The notes: generated from the sequence alone by a model not told the origin. A stretch of DNA of 64,000 nt from Burkholderia sp. D-99 (GCF_011605345.1 NZ_JAAOXM010000006.1:186001-250000), one strand, 5' to 3'; positions 45,963-54,662 are shown, counted from the first letter of the stretch. Numbers and translations: made by a program.

Positions 45963-47186
45963 TCAGTGTGCGGCCCATTCGATCGTCGACAGATCGATGC
46001 CTTCCTGGTGCATTTCCCAGAGCGGCGACAGTTCGCGCAGCTTCGCGATCTTGCTGTTCAGCAGGTTGATCACGAAGTCGACTTCCTGCTCCGTCGTGAA
46101 GCGGCCGACCGTGAAGCGGATCGAGCTGTGTGCCAGCTCGTCGTTGCGGCCGAGCGCACGCAGCACGTACGACGGCTCCAGCGACGCCGACGTACATGCG
46201 GAGCCCGACGACACCGCGACGTCCTTGATCGCCATGATCAGCGACTCGCCTTCGACGAAGTTGAAACTGATGTTGAGGTTGTGCGGGACACGGCGCTCCA
46301 TGTCGCCGTTCACGTACGTTTCCTCGATCTGCGACAGGCCGCGCAGCAGCTTGTCGCGCAGCATGCGAACGCGCTCGTTTTCCGTCGCCATTTCTTCGCG
46401 TGCGATGCGGAACGCCTCGCCCATGCCGACGATCTGGTGCGTCGCCAGCGTGCCCGAACGCATGCCGCGCTCGTGGCCGCCGCCGTGCATCTGCGCTTCG
46501 ATGCGCACACGCGGCTTGCGGCGCACGTACAGCGCGCCGATGCCCTTCGGGCCGTAGGTCTTGTGCGCCGAGAACGACATCAGGTCGACCTTCAGCTTCG
46601 CGAGGTCGATCTGGACCTTGCCGGTCGACTGTGCGGCGTCGACGTGGAACACGATGCCCTTTTCGCGGCAGATTTCACCGATCGTCTCGATGTCCTGGAT
46701 CACGCCGATCTCGTTGTTCACGTGCATCACCGACACGAGGATCGTATCCGGACGCAGCGCGGCCTTGAACACGTCGAGGTCGATCAGGCCGTCATCCTTC
46801 ACGTCGAGGTAGGTGACTTCGAAACCGTCGCGCTCGAGCTCGCGGCACGTATCGAGCACGGCCTTGTGCTCGGTCTTCACCGTGATGATGTGCTTGCCCT
46901 TGCCCTTGTAGAAGTTCGCGGCACCCTTGATCGCGAGGTTGTCCGATTCCGTTGCACCGGACGTCCAGATGATCTCGCGCGGATCCGCGTTCACGAGCGC
47001 GGCCACGTTCTCGCGCGCTTCCTCGACCGCACGCTCCGCGTCCCAGCCATACGCGTGGCTGCGCGACGCCGGGTTGCCGAACTGCTCGCGCAGGTACGGC
47101 ACCATCTTGTCGACCACGCGCGGATCGACGGGCGTCGTCGCGCTGTAATCCATGTAGATGGGCAGGTGGAGAGTGTCTTGGGTCAT
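45963..47186 (-). CDS. iscS: Cysteine desulfurase IscS
   Basis: A 407-residue PLP enzyme releasing sulfur from cysteine. The Schiff-base lysine is in SFSAHKTYGPKG and the catalytic cysteine in SGSACTSASLEP. It starts 64 bases after iscR stops. IscS also feeds tRNA thiolation and other sulfur pathways. Confidence 0.98.
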   Translation of the reverse strand: MTQDTLHLPIYMDYSATTPVDPRVVDKMVPYLREQFGNPASRSHAYGWDAERAVEEARENVAALVNADPREIIWTSGATESDNLAIKGAANFYKGKGKHIITVKTEHKAVLDTCRELERDGFEVTYLDVKDDGLIDLDVFKAALRPDTILVSVMHVNNEIGVIQDIETIGEICREKGIVFHVDAAQSTGKVQIDLAKLKVDLMSFSAHKTYGPKGIGALYVRRKPRVRIEAQMHGGGHERGMRSGTLATHQIVGMGEAFRIAREEMATENERVRMLRDKLLRGLSQIEETYVNGDMERRVPHNLNISFNFVEGESLIMAIKDVAVSSGSACTSASLEPSYVLRALGRNDELAHSSIRFTVGRFTTEQEVDFVINLLNSKIAKLRELSPLWEMHQEGIDLSTIEWAAH

Positions 47187-47250
47187 CTGTCGCTCCGGGA
47201 ATTCTGTGCAGGGACTATGTGCGTTATGGGGTATGGCGGCGCTTTCGCGC

Positions 47251-47790
47251 TCACGAACTCGCGATGTTGAACACCGAATTGGGGCCGAGCGGCATCGTCC
47301 GCACCGGCTCGGCCGGCGCCGCGACGGGCTCCGGCGTGCGCCGGTCGCGCAGCACCGCAGGTGCGCCCTCGCGAGCGCGCTGCTGATCGACGAGATCCTG
47401 CAGCGACACCGAATCGAGGTATTCGACCATCTTCTGGTTCAGCGTCGACCACAGCTCGTGCGTCATGCAATGGCCGTCGGGCTGCTTCGAGCCGTCGCAC
47501 GTGCCTTTGCCGCCGCACTGCGTGGCGTCGAGCGGTTCATCGACCGCGATGATGATGTCGGCAACGGTGACGTCCTGCGCGCGACGCGCGAGGTTGTAGC
47601 CGCCGCCCGGGCCGCGCACGGATTCGACGATTTCATGCCTGCGCAGCTTGCCGAACAGCTGTTCGAGATACGAGAGCGAAATCCGCTGGCGCTGGCTGAT
47701 GCCTGCAAGCGTCACCGGGCCCTGCTCCTGGCGCAGTGCCAAGTCAATCATCGCCGTGACGGCGAAACGGCCTTTGGTGGTGAGTCTCAT
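47251..47790 (-). CDS. iscR: Fe-S responsive repressor IscR
   Basis: A 179-residue Rrf2-family regulator. The winged helix is MRLTTKGRFAVTAMIDLAL onward and the [2Fe-2S] ligands are Cys92, Cys98, Cys108 with His107. When it holds a cluster it represses isc; without one, expression rises. Two candidate operators sit just upstream (47808-47832 and 47835-47859), indicating autoregulation. The C-terminal extension is longer than in E. coli (162) and low-complexity. Confidence 0.96.
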   Translation of the reverse strand: MRLTTKGRFAVTAMIDLALRQEQGPVTLAGISQRQRISLSYLEQLFGKLRRHEIVESVRGPGGGYNLARRAQDVTVADIIIAVDEPLDATQCGGKGTCDGSKQPDGHCMTHELWSTLNQKMVEYLDSVSLQDLVDQQRAREGAPAVLRDRRTPEPVAAPAEPVRTMPLGPNSVFNIASS

Positions 47791-47807
47791 GGTGTCTAGG
47801 GGACTGC

Positions 47808-47832
47808 AATCTTGACGATTTTGGTCAAGTAT
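47808..47832 (-). promoter_or_regulatory. Candidate type-1 IscR operator, proximal
   Basis: A 25-bp imperfect palindrome, half-sites TTGACC and GTCAAG on the minus strand, 18 bases before the iscR start. It resembles the distal copy and the known ATA-CTTGACT type-1 motif. Confidence 0.75.
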
Positions 47833-47858
47833 AAATATTTGACGAATTTAGTCAAGTA
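47831..47858 (-). promoter_or_regulatory. iscR promoter
   Basis: TTGACT, 16-base spacer, TATACT on the minus strand, overlapped by the distal IscR site and next to the proximal one. Start of transcription would fall just before the iscR gene. Confidence 0.7.
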
Positions 47859-47859
47859 T
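47835..47859 (-). promoter_or_regulatory. Candidate type-1 IscR operator, distal, over the -35
   Basis: On the minus strand this reads ATACTTGACT, AAATTC, GTCAAATAT: a match to the type-1 IscR site. Its TTGACT is also the -35 of a promoter with TATACT 16 bases later, so bound IscR would block polymerase. Confidence 0.8.
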
Positions 47860-47904
47860 CCATGCTTTTGAAAGGGTATTCGCAGACCGCTGAATACCGC
47901 GCGA

Positions 47905-48387
47905 TCAGCGCTCCGTACGGGCCCGGAGCGTCTCCAGCAGGCCCGCGCACGCGCGCTCGACCTGATCGAGCACGTGCTCGAAGCCCTGCGCGCCGCCGAA
48001 ATAGGGATCGGCCACTTCGGTTTCGGCCGAATCCGGCGCGAACTCCATCAGCAAACGCACCTTGCCGTGATGCTGCGGCGGACAGCGGCGGCGCAACTCA
48101 GCGAGATTCGCCTCGTCCATCGCGAGCAGCAGGTCGAAGCGCTCGAAATCCGCCGCGCTCACCTGTCGTGCGCGCAGCGCCGACAGGTCGTAGCCACGGC
48201 CAAGAGCGGCAGCCTGCGCACGCGTATCGGGTGGCTCGCCGACATGCCAGTCACCCGTGCCGGCCGAATCGATCGCGACCCGGTCGGCCAGCGCGGCCGC
48301 GTCGACCTGGCGACGCATCACGCCTTCCGCGGTGGGCGAACGGCAGATGTTGCCGAGACAGACGAAACAGATCGAAACGCGGGTCAT
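47905..48387 (-). CDS. Low-molecular-weight protein-tyrosine phosphatase
   Basis: A 160-residue LMW-PTP. P-loop VCLGNICRSP with nucleophile Cys10 and Arg16, and the general-acid DPYFG near residue 127. Such enzymes reverse tyrosine kinases that control capsule or exopolysaccharide synthesis, but no such kinase is near, so its partner is unknown. It lies just upstream of iscR with about 115 bases between. Confidence 0.92.
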   Translation of the reverse strand: MTRVSICFVCLGNICRSPTAEGVMRRQVDAAALADRVAIDSAGTGDWHVGEPPDTRAQAAALGRGYDLSALRARQVSAADFERFDLLLAMDEANLAELRRRCPPQHHGKVRLLMEFAPDSAETEVADPYFGGAQGFEHVLDQVERACAGLLETLRARTER

Positions 48388-48488
48388 CGCACTATCGGAA
48401 AGCCGCGGCGGACCGCGTTGGAGAACAGCACGCCATTATACAAAGGCGGCCGAAATCGCGCCGCCGCGCAAAGCGACGGCGCCGTGCA

Positions 48489-48716
48489 TTACAGCGCCTT
48501 CGGTGCGGCGAGCACAACGTCGCCGGACGCTGCCGGCAGCGGCTTCGCCGCATCGCCGACCAGCCCGAACGACACCGCACGCGCCAGTTCGGCAGACGCC
48601 TGGTGCACCGCCAGCGGGCCACGCGACGGCGCATCGGCCATCGCGTGCAGATAGGCAGCCGCAGCCAGCGGAACGACGATTGCCAGCGGCCAGTACATCG
48701 ATATTGTCTTTCTCAT
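48489..48716 (-). CDS. Small membrane-anchored protein of unknown function
   Basis: A 75-residue protein. One hydrophobic segment (YWPLAIVVPLAAAAYLHA) near the N-terminus could be a signal anchor, followed by a helical, probably periplasmic remainder. The ATG at 48716 follows AAGGAGGTCCGCATC, a strong site, which supports it as a real gene. No family recognised. Confidence 0.6.
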   Translation of the reverse strand: MRKTISMYWPLAIVVPLAAAAYLHAMADAPSRGPLAVHQASAELARAVSFGLVGDAAKPLPAASGDVVLAAPKAL

Positions 48717-48845
48717 GATGCGGACCTCCTTGACCTCGTACCCCGAAACCCAATTCCGGGGACTACAGACAGGATTCTATAGACCGCACCTATCGAGATA
48801 AATATACAAATAGCGAACGCACTGTTGTCGCCGGATGAACAGTCG

Positions 48846-50258
48846 TCAGCCGAGGTGGCTTTGCGACGCCGCGTACAGTTCGCGGAACGTGCGCCCGGTC
48901 GGTGTCGGCATGTCGCGCGTATCCATCCAGCCGCCCATCATCGGCAGGCGCCGCAGCGTGCCGCCGTTGCCGCCCAGCCGCTCGAGGACGCGCACGGCAA
49001 GCTTGGTCGTCAGCGCATACAGCATCGGCCGCCGCGCGAAGAAGCCCCATGCGGCGAGCGCCGCCCGCTCGCGCCACGGCCGCAGGTGCCGCTCAACCTG
49101 CTTCTCGCGCAGCGTGCGCAACAGGTGCGACAACGGGATCCCGGCCGGGCACACGCTGTCGCATTCGCCGCAGAGCGTCGCGGCCTGCGGCAGGTCGAGC
49201 GCGCGGTCGAGCCCGACGTAGCTCGGTGTCAACACGGACCCCATCGGCCCCGGGTAGACCCAGCCGTACGCATGGCCGCCGACCTTCTGGTAAACCGGGC
49301 AATGGTTCATGCAAGCGCCGCAGCGGATGCAGCGCAGCATCTCCTGGAACTCGCCGCCGATCAGCCCCGTGCGGCCGCCGTCAACGAGCACCACGTAGTT
49401 GTGCTCGGGGCCGTCCTCGTCGTCCGGCCCGCGCGGCCCGGTCAGCAGCGAGAAATAGTTCGACGTCTTCTGCCCCGTCGCGGAACGCGGCAGCAGGCGC
49501 ATCGCGGTCGCGAGATCCTCGAGCGTCGGCAGCACCTTCTCGATGCCCGTCACCGCCACATGCACGCGCGGCATCACCGTGCACATCCCCTCGTTCCCTT
49601 CGTTCGTCACGATCGCGACCGAACCGGTCTCGGCGATCACGAAGTTGCCGCCCGTCACGCCCATGTCGGCCGACATGAAATGCGGGCGCAGCACCTCGCG
49701 CGCCTCGCGCGTCATGTCCGGAATCTCGGTGAGCCGCTCGCGGTGGTGCGTGCGCGCGAACAGGTCGGCGATCTCGTCCTTGTCCTTGTGCACGACGGGC
49801 GCAATGATGTGGCTGGGCGGCTCGTTATCGTTGATCTGCAGGATGTATTCGCCGAGATCCGTCTCGATCGACTGCACGCCCATTTCCGCGAGCACCGCGT
49901 TCAGGCGCATTTCCTCGGACACCATCGACTTGGTCTTGATGACCTTCTTCACGTCGTGACGGCGCGCGATGTCGGCCACGAGCCGCGCGGCGTCCGCCGT
50001 CGTTTCGGCGAACAGCACCGTCGTGCCGCGCCGCGTCGCCTCACGCTCGAAAGCCTCGAGCCACACGTCGAGGTTCTCCAGCGCGCGATTGCGGCGCGCC
50101 TTCAGCGCGGCCCGCGTGGCCGGGAAGTCGATCGCGGTCATCGCGTCGGCGCGCGCGGACACGAACTTGGTCGACAGCTTCTTCAGGTTCTGCTGCAGGC
50201 GCTGGTCGGCCAGCTTCTGGCCGGCGCGCGCCTTGAAATGCATCGATTGGACTTGCAT
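48846..50258 (-). CDS. lutB: Lactate utilisation iron-sulfur protein LutB
   Basis: A 470-residue protein of the LutB/LldF family. Ferredoxin-type cysteines appear at CIRCGACMNHCPVYQ and CGECDSVCPAG. The N-terminal half holds the DUF162-type domain. With LutA and LutC it oxidises L-lactate to pyruvate. It follows lutA by 34 bases. No lutC is found next to it in this window. Confidence 0.93.
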   Translation of the reverse strand: MQVQSMHFKARAGQKLADQRLQQNLKKLSTKFVSARADAMTAIDFPATRAALKARRNRALENLDVWLEAFEREATRRGTTVLFAETTADAARLVADIARRHDVKKVIKTKSMVSEEMRLNAVLAEMGVQSIETDLGEYILQINDNEPPSHIIAPVVHKDKDEIADLFARTHHRERLTEIPDMTREAREVLRPHFMSADMGVTGGNFVIAETGSVAIVTNEGNEGMCTVMPRVHVAVTGIEKVLPTLEDLATAMRLLPRSATGQKTSNYFSLLTGPRGPDDEDGPEHNYVVLVDGGRTGLIGGEFQEMLRCIRCGACMNHCPVYQKVGGHAYGWVYPGPMGSVLTPSYVGLDRALDLPQAATLCGECDSVCPAGIPLSHLLRTLREKQVERHLRPWRERAALAAWGFFARRPMLYALTTKLAVRVLERLGGNGGTLRRLPMMGGWMDTRDMPTPTGRTFRELYAASQSHLG

Positions 50259-50292
50259 CGCGGTATCGGGGAAAAGTGAGCGGAACCGGGCG

Positions 50293-51015
50293 TCAGACGT
50301 CGCCCGCCAGCACCTGCGCGACGTGCAGCACGCGGGTGTCGCGGTCGCCGGTGCGGCGCAACCGCCCTTCGATGTTCAGCATGCAGCCGAGATCGCCGAG
50401 CACGACGGCCCCCGTGCCCGACGCGCGCACGTTCGCGCATTTTTCATCCGCGATGGCCGCCGAAATGTCGCCGTACTTGATCGCAAACGTACCGCCGAAG
50501 CCGCAGCAGTGCTCGCAGTCCTTCATCTCGGTGACCGCAATGCCGCGCTGCGCGAGCAGCGCGCGCGGCTGCGCCTTCACGCCGAGTTCGCGCAGGCCCG
50601 AGCACGAATCGTGATAGGTGACGGGCCCCGTGAATTCACCCGGCGCGAGCGATACCTTCGCGACATTCGCCAGGAAATCGGTCAGTTCGTAGACCTTCTG
50701 CTGGAACCGCGTGTAGCGCCCCATCAGCTCGGGGTCGTCGCGGAACAGGTCGCCGTAGTGCGCGCGGATCATTCCGCCGCACGAACCCGACGGCGCGACG
50801 ACGTAATCGAACTGCTCGAACTCGCGCAATGTCTTTTCCGCGAGATCGCGGGCGAGCCCGCGTTCGCCCGAGTTGTAGGCCGGCTGGCCACAGCAGGTCT
50901 GCGCGGGCGGCACGATCACCTCGTAGCCGGCGTCGCGAATCAGCTTGAGCGCCGAAAAACCGATTTCGGGGCGCATCAGATCGACCAGGCAGGTCACGAA
51001 CAAACCGACTCGCAT
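50293..51015 (-). CDS. lutA: Lactate utilisation Fe-S protein LutA
   Basis: A 240-residue CCG-domain protein (two cysteine-rich repeats: CCGQPAY, and CEHCCGFGGTF), as in LutA/GlpC and heterodisulfide reductase subunits. It provides redox centres for the lactate oxidase complex. The ATG at 51015 follows GAAGGAGCACGT. It is divergent from an IclR-type regulator. Confidence 0.93.
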   Translation of the reverse strand: MRVGLFVTCLVDLMRPEIGFSALKLIRDAGYEVIVPPAQTCCGQPAYNSGERGLARDLAEKTLREFEQFDYVVAPSGSCGGMIRAHYGDLFRDDPELMGRYTRFQQKVYELTDFLANVAKVSLAPGEFTGPVTYHDSCSGLRELGVKAQPRALLAQRGIAVTEMKDCEHCCGFGGTFAIKYGDISAAIADEKCANVRASGTGAVVLGDLGCMLNIEGRLRRTGDRDTRVLHVAQVLAGDV

Positions 51016-51138
51016 ACGTGCTCCTTCGAGAAAACGGCTCTCATTATCCGCCGTTTGGCCGGCAAGACCAACGCCGGCTCGCGCACAAGCCCGGGCTGCG
51101 CGAAACGAGGACTTCCTCGAACGGCGTTCGCTTTTTTC

Positions 51139-51158
51139 ACGATACGAGATACAATCGT
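51139..51158. promoter_or_regulatory. Near-palindrome between lutA and iclR-type gene
   Basis: ACGAT and ATCGT frame ACGAGATACA in the divergent gap, with a TACAAT -10-like box inside for the plus strand. It could be the binding site of the regulator. Confidence 0.35.
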
Positions 51159-51198
51159 TGCAACCTCGCTTGACGCGTCAACCGATTTCTCCCCCGAC

Positions 51199-52008
51199 AT
51201 GAGCCAATCCACCCCGGATTCAAAAACGTCGATCCAGGTGATCGAACGCATGATGCGGTTGCTGGACGCGCTCGCCGCGCACAGCGACCCTGTCAGCCTG
51301 AAGGAACTTGCGCAGCGGACGGAGCTGCACCCGTCGACCGCGCACCGCATCCTCAACGACATGGTGACCTGCCGTCTCGTCGACCGCTCCGATCCCGGCA
51401 CGTATCGCCTCGGCATGCGGCTGCTCGAGCTCGGCAACCTCGTAAAGGCACGCCTGTCGGTACGCGACGCGGCGCTGATGCCGATGCGCGAGCTGCACCG
51501 CCTCACCGGGCAGACCGTGAACCTGTCGGTGCGTCAGGGCGACGAGATCGTCTATATCGAGCGCGCCTATTCGGAGCGTTCCGGGATGCAGGTCGTCCGT
51601 GCGATCGGCGGCCGCGCGCCGCTGCACCTCACGTCGGTCGGCAAGCTGTTCCTCGCGGCCGACGAAACGTCGCGCGTGCGCGCCTATGCGACGCGCACGG
51701 GGCTGTCCGGCCATACGCAGAACAGCATCACCGACATCGCGAAGCTCGAGCGCGAGCTGACGATCGTGCGCCAGCAATCGTGCGCACGCGACAACGAGGA
51801 ACTGGAACTCGGCGTGCGCTGTATCGCGGCCGGCATCTACGACGACTCGGGCAAACTCGTCGCGGGCCTGTCGCTGTCGGCGCCGGCCGATCGTCTGCAG
51901 GATGCGTGGCTCGGCCAGTTGAGCCGTACGGCCCTCACCATTTCGGAATCGCTCGGCTACCGGCCGGCGCCCGCGAAGGATGCGGACGGGTTGCAGCGGC
52001 AGGCATGA
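51199..52008 (+). CDS. IclR family transcriptional regulator
   Basis: A 269-residue regulator. The N-terminal winged helix (SLKELAQRTELHPSTAHRIL) is followed by the IclR ligand domain (VNLSVRQGDEIVYIER, HLTSVGKLFLAA, GVRCIAAGIYDDSG). It is divergent from lutA-lutB and probably controls them, perhaps in response to lactate or pyruvate; the usual Bacillus LutR is GntR-type, so the wiring is inferred. It ends at a strong terminator. Confidence 0.92.
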   Translation: MSQSTPDSKTSIQVIERMMRLLDALAAHSDPVSLKELAQRTELHPSTAHRILNDMVTCRLVDRSDPGTYRLGMRLLELGNLVKARLSVRDAALMPMRELHRLTGQTVNLSVRQGDEIVYIERAYSERSGMQVVRAIGGRAPLHLTSVGKLFLAADETSRVRAYATRTGLSGHTQNSITDIAKLERELTIVRQQSCARDNEELELGVRCIAAGIYDDSGKLVAGLSLSAPADRLQDAWLGQLSRTALTISESLGYRPAPAKDADGLQRQA

Positions 52009-52040
52009 GCCGCCCTCACCGGCCTCGCTTCTCCCGAACG

Positions 52041-52069
52041 AAAAAGCCCCGCGATTGCGGGGCTTTTTC
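52041..52069. terminator. Bidirectional intrinsic terminator
   Basis: AAAAAGCCCCGC and GCGGGGCTTTTT pair around GATT. It separates the convergent IclR gene and pbpG-like gene. Confidence 0.95.
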
Positions 52070-52110
52070 TTGTGACCGATCTGCACGACGGCGAACCGCC
52101 GCAAACGCGA

Positions 52111-53277
52111 TCAGGTCCCGCCATTCGGCGTGTTGGCTGCCGTCAGGCGCTCGCCGCCGCCGGCGTCGAGCCAGTTGCGCAGGCGTGCCGCGTCGGCGAA
52201 ACGCGAATACTTGCCGAACGAATCGAGCAGCACCATCACCATCGGCCGGCCATGGATCGTTGCCTGCATCACGAGGCATTCACCCGCTTCGTTGATGAAG
52301 CCCGTCTTCTGCAGGCCGATGTCCCACGAGCCGTTGCCGCGGATCAGCGCGTTCGTGCTGTTGTAGGCGAGGTTGCGCTTGCCCGTGTACACCTCGTAGC
52401 TGCGATCGGTCGAGAACTGACGGATCATCGGGTACTGGTACGCCGCATTGACCATCTTCACCAGATCGCGCGCGCTCGATACGTTCGAGCTCGACAGGCC
52501 GGTCGAATTCTCGAAGTGCGTATCGGCCATGCCAAGCGACTTCGCCTTCGCGTTCATCGCCGCGATGAACGCCGGACGGCCGCCCGGGTAGTAACGCGAC
52601 AGCGCAGCGGCCGCGCGGTTTTCCGACGCCATCAGCGCGATGTGCAGCATGTCTTCACGCGACAGCACCGAGCCGACCGACAGGCGCGAGCCCGTGCCCT
52701 TCTCGTAGTCGCGATCTTCGTCGGTGACTTCGATCTGGTCGGTCATCGGCGACTTCGAGTCGAGCACGACCATCGCCGTCATCAGCTTCGAGATCGACGC
52801 GATCGGCACGACGGCGTGCGAATTCTTGTCGAACAGCGGCTCGCCCGAATTCTGGTCGACGACATACGCGACGCTCGATCGCAGCGCGAGCGCGTCGGGC
52901 GTGTCGTGCAGGCCGAAGGCCTGGCCGACCGTCGGCCGGCGCGGCTGGAACGCGACCTTGCGAACTGCGCCGTGATGGCCGCCATGCACGTTCGACGCGA
53001 GCGTCATGCGCTTGCGCGAAGCCTTCGCGCGCGGCGCGTCGGCTGCGGCGACCTTGGCGGATTTGTCGGAGGCGGCCTTGGCCGACTTCTTCTTCGCGGA
53101 CGAAGCAGGAGCGACAGCCTTTTTCTTGGCGGCTTGTTGGGTCTTCGCAGTGGCGGCAAAGGCGTCAGCGGGCGCGACGGCCGCGGTGGTCGCCAGCAAG
53201 GCGACTGCGACCGACACAGCCGTGCCGAGCGTCATGCTCTGCAACAATCTGCGCGGTGAAAACGATTCGGCTTTCAT
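52111..53277 (-). CDS. pbpG: D-alanyl-D-alanine endopeptidase (PBP7-type)
   Basis: A 388-residue periplasmic S11 peptidase. Signal peptide with hydrophobic core (about residues 14-40), then a long Lys/Ala-rich linker (residues 44-90, TKTQQAAKKKAVAP and similar) before the catalytic domain. Active-site motifs are Ser161-x-x-Lys164 (SISK), SEN (218-220) and KTG (324-326). It cuts cross-links in peptidoglycan. The basic linker is unusual and may bind anionic wall polymers. The start at 53277 is chosen over an upstream ATG because it begins a proper signal peptide. Confidence 0.9.
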   Translation of the reverse strand: MKAESFSPRRLLQSMTLGTAVSVAVALLATTAAVAPADAFAATAKTQQAAKKKAVAPASSAKKKSAKAASDKSAKVAAADAPRAKASRKRMTLASNVHGGHHGAVRKVAFQPRRPTVGQAFGLHDTPDALALRSSVAYVVDQNSGEPLFDKNSHAVVPIASISKLMTAMVVLDSKSPMTDQIEVTDEDRDYEKGTGSRLSVGSVLSREDMLHIALMASENRAAAALSRYYPGGRPAFIAAMNAKAKSLGMADTHFENSTGLSSSNVSSARDLVKMVNAAYQYPMIRQFSTDRSYEVYTGKRNLAYNSTNALIRGNGSWDIGLQKTGFINEAGECLVMQATIHGRPMVMVLLDSFGKYSRFADAARLRNWLDAGGGERLTAANTPNGGT

Positions 53278-53784
53278 TGGGGTCTGGACAAAGCGGGCGG
53301 GAGGTTTCCGCAAGTGTAGTTAAAGCTGAAAAAAAGAGCAATATTAGGCACTTACCGATCGTCGTTAAACCGGAATGTAAGGGTCGGCCAACCTCTGACC
53401 AATGAACCCTCCCGCTCCCATCGAAAAAATTCATGGGATACGCTGCCCGACAGTACCCGTCTCCCGATTACCACACGGTTAATTGAGATAACGTCACTTC
53501 GGAGGCGATTTAAAGCGGGGAAACTACGTATCCGGCGCTCGGCGTGCCTGGAGAGCCAGTCTCGGCCGTGGCGGCGGTAGGTCGCCACGGTACGCACATC
53601 GAAACGGCGCGTTTTTCGACAGGAACAGAAGGATAACGTTCCACAGGCCTGTCAGGTTTACCTGTGCATGATCATGGTGCGCCGCGCCTGCCCCGCCGCC
53701 GTGCGCACCATCTGGGATCGCACGTGAAACCGATTCCGAACGACCACGATAACTCGTTGTTTTATCGATAATTTGTCGCGATTG

Positions 53785-53793
53785 TGCAACGCA
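53785..53793. promoter_or_regulatory. Candidate PhaR operator, upstream
   Basis: TGC-AAC-GCA, inside a wider TTGTGC-AAC-GCACAA palindrome, just upstream of the -35 of the phasin promoter. The TGC-N3-GCA form matches the reported PhaR recognition pattern. Confidence 0.6.
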
Positions 53794-53803
53794 CAAAAAA
53801 TAC

Positions 53804-53831
53804 TTGACAACGGTTTTCTCTGCCCTAAAAT
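53804..53831 (+). promoter_or_regulatory. Phasin promoter
   Basis: TTGACA (53804-53809), 16-base spacer, TAAAAT (53826-53831): a strong sigma-70 promoter. Candidate repressor sites lie on both sides. Confidence 0.75.
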
Positions 53832-53843
53832 AGGCTTCATTGC

Positions 53844-53852
53844 TGCGTTGCA
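53844..53852. promoter_or_regulatory. Candidate PhaR operator, downstream
   Basis: TGC-GTT-GCA, about 13 bases after the -10, near the likely start of transcription. It is the mirror of the upstream site and would block promoter escape if bound. Confidence 0.55.
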
Positions 53853-53931
53853 CAAAGCACGCGCATCCGAGGTTCCCCGTCGTAGTGCCCTTTACCCAGC
53901 GATCGACGCGATCGCTTTTCAGGAGCTGGAC

Positions 53932-54498
53932 ATGTCCTTGCTGACCCCCGAGCAAATCGCCGCCGCACAGAAAGCCAACCTCGAAAGCCTGTTCGGTCTG
54001 ACGACCAAGGCATTCGAAGGCGTCGAAAAGCTGATCGAACTCAACCTGCAGGTCGTGAAGTCGACGCTGGCCGAAGGCCAGGAAAACGCACAGCGCCTGC
54101 TGTCGGTGAAGGACGCACAGGAACTGATCGCGCTGCAAGCGAGCCTGTCGCAGCCGGTCGCGGAAAAGGTGCTGTCGTACGGCCGTCACCTGTACGAAAT
54201 CGCGTCGTCGACGCAAGCCGAATTCGCGAAGGTTGCTGAAGCGCAATTCGAAGAGCAGAACAAGAAGGTCCAGGCACTCGTCGACAACGTCGCGAAGAAC
54301 GCCCCGGCCGGTTCGGAAACGGCTGTCGCCGCGCTGAAGTCGGCACTGAACGCTGCGAACACCACGTACGAAACGGTTCAGAAGGCAGCGAAGCAAGCCG
54401 TCGAAATCGCTGAAACGAACTTCAACGCTGCGGCTGCCGTCGCAACGAAGGCCGCCACCGCCGCTGCCGCACGTCGTACGAGCAAGCCGGCCGCGTAA
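53932..54498 (+). CDS. phaP: Phasin, PHA granule-associated protein
   Basis: A 188-residue helical amphipathic protein, MSLLTPEQIAAAQKANLES onward, with the phasin_2 pattern. Phasins coat polyhydroxybutyrate granules and limit their size. The C-terminus is Ala-rich (TKAATAAAARRTSKPAA). The ATG at 53932 follows AGGAGCTGGAC. Candidate PhaR sites flank its promoter, consistent with derepression when granules titrate PhaR. Confidence 0.95.
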   Translation: MSLLTPEQIAAAQKANLESLFGLTTKAFEGVEKLIELNLQVVKSTLAEGQENAQRLLSVKDAQELIALQASLSQPVAEKVLSYGRHLYEIASSTQAEFAKVAEAQFEEQNKKVQALVDNVAKNAPAGSETAVAALKSALNAANTTYETVQKAAKQAVEIAETNFNAAAAVATKAATAAAARRTSKPAA

Positions 54499-54518
54499 GC
54501 GTCCCCTGCTCCTGAAAG

Positions 54519-54541
54519 AGCCGCGCACAGCGCGGCTTTTT
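54519..54541 (+). terminator. Intrinsic terminator after phasin
   Basis: AGCCGCGC / GCGCGGCT stem, 3-base loop, then TTTTT. Confidence 0.92.
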
Positions 54542-54662
54542 CGTTTCTGGTGCCGGAACATGCGATCCGGCGACGGTCCCTGCGGGTCATTGCCGTCTTC
54601 CGTTGCGCGGCATCAGGGGGCAATCAAATCAACAAGAAGTACGTTTCGCCTTCATTTCATTG

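Larger units (their letters stand above)
53278..53931 (+). other. Long divergent gap between pbpG and phasin
   Basis: About 650 bases without a supported gene. It holds inverted repeats CACAGG/CCTGTG (53642-53667) and TGGTGCGC/GCGCACCA (53675-53710), and at its right end the phasin promoter with candidate PhaR sites. An untranslated RNA here cannot be excluded. Confidence 0.5.
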
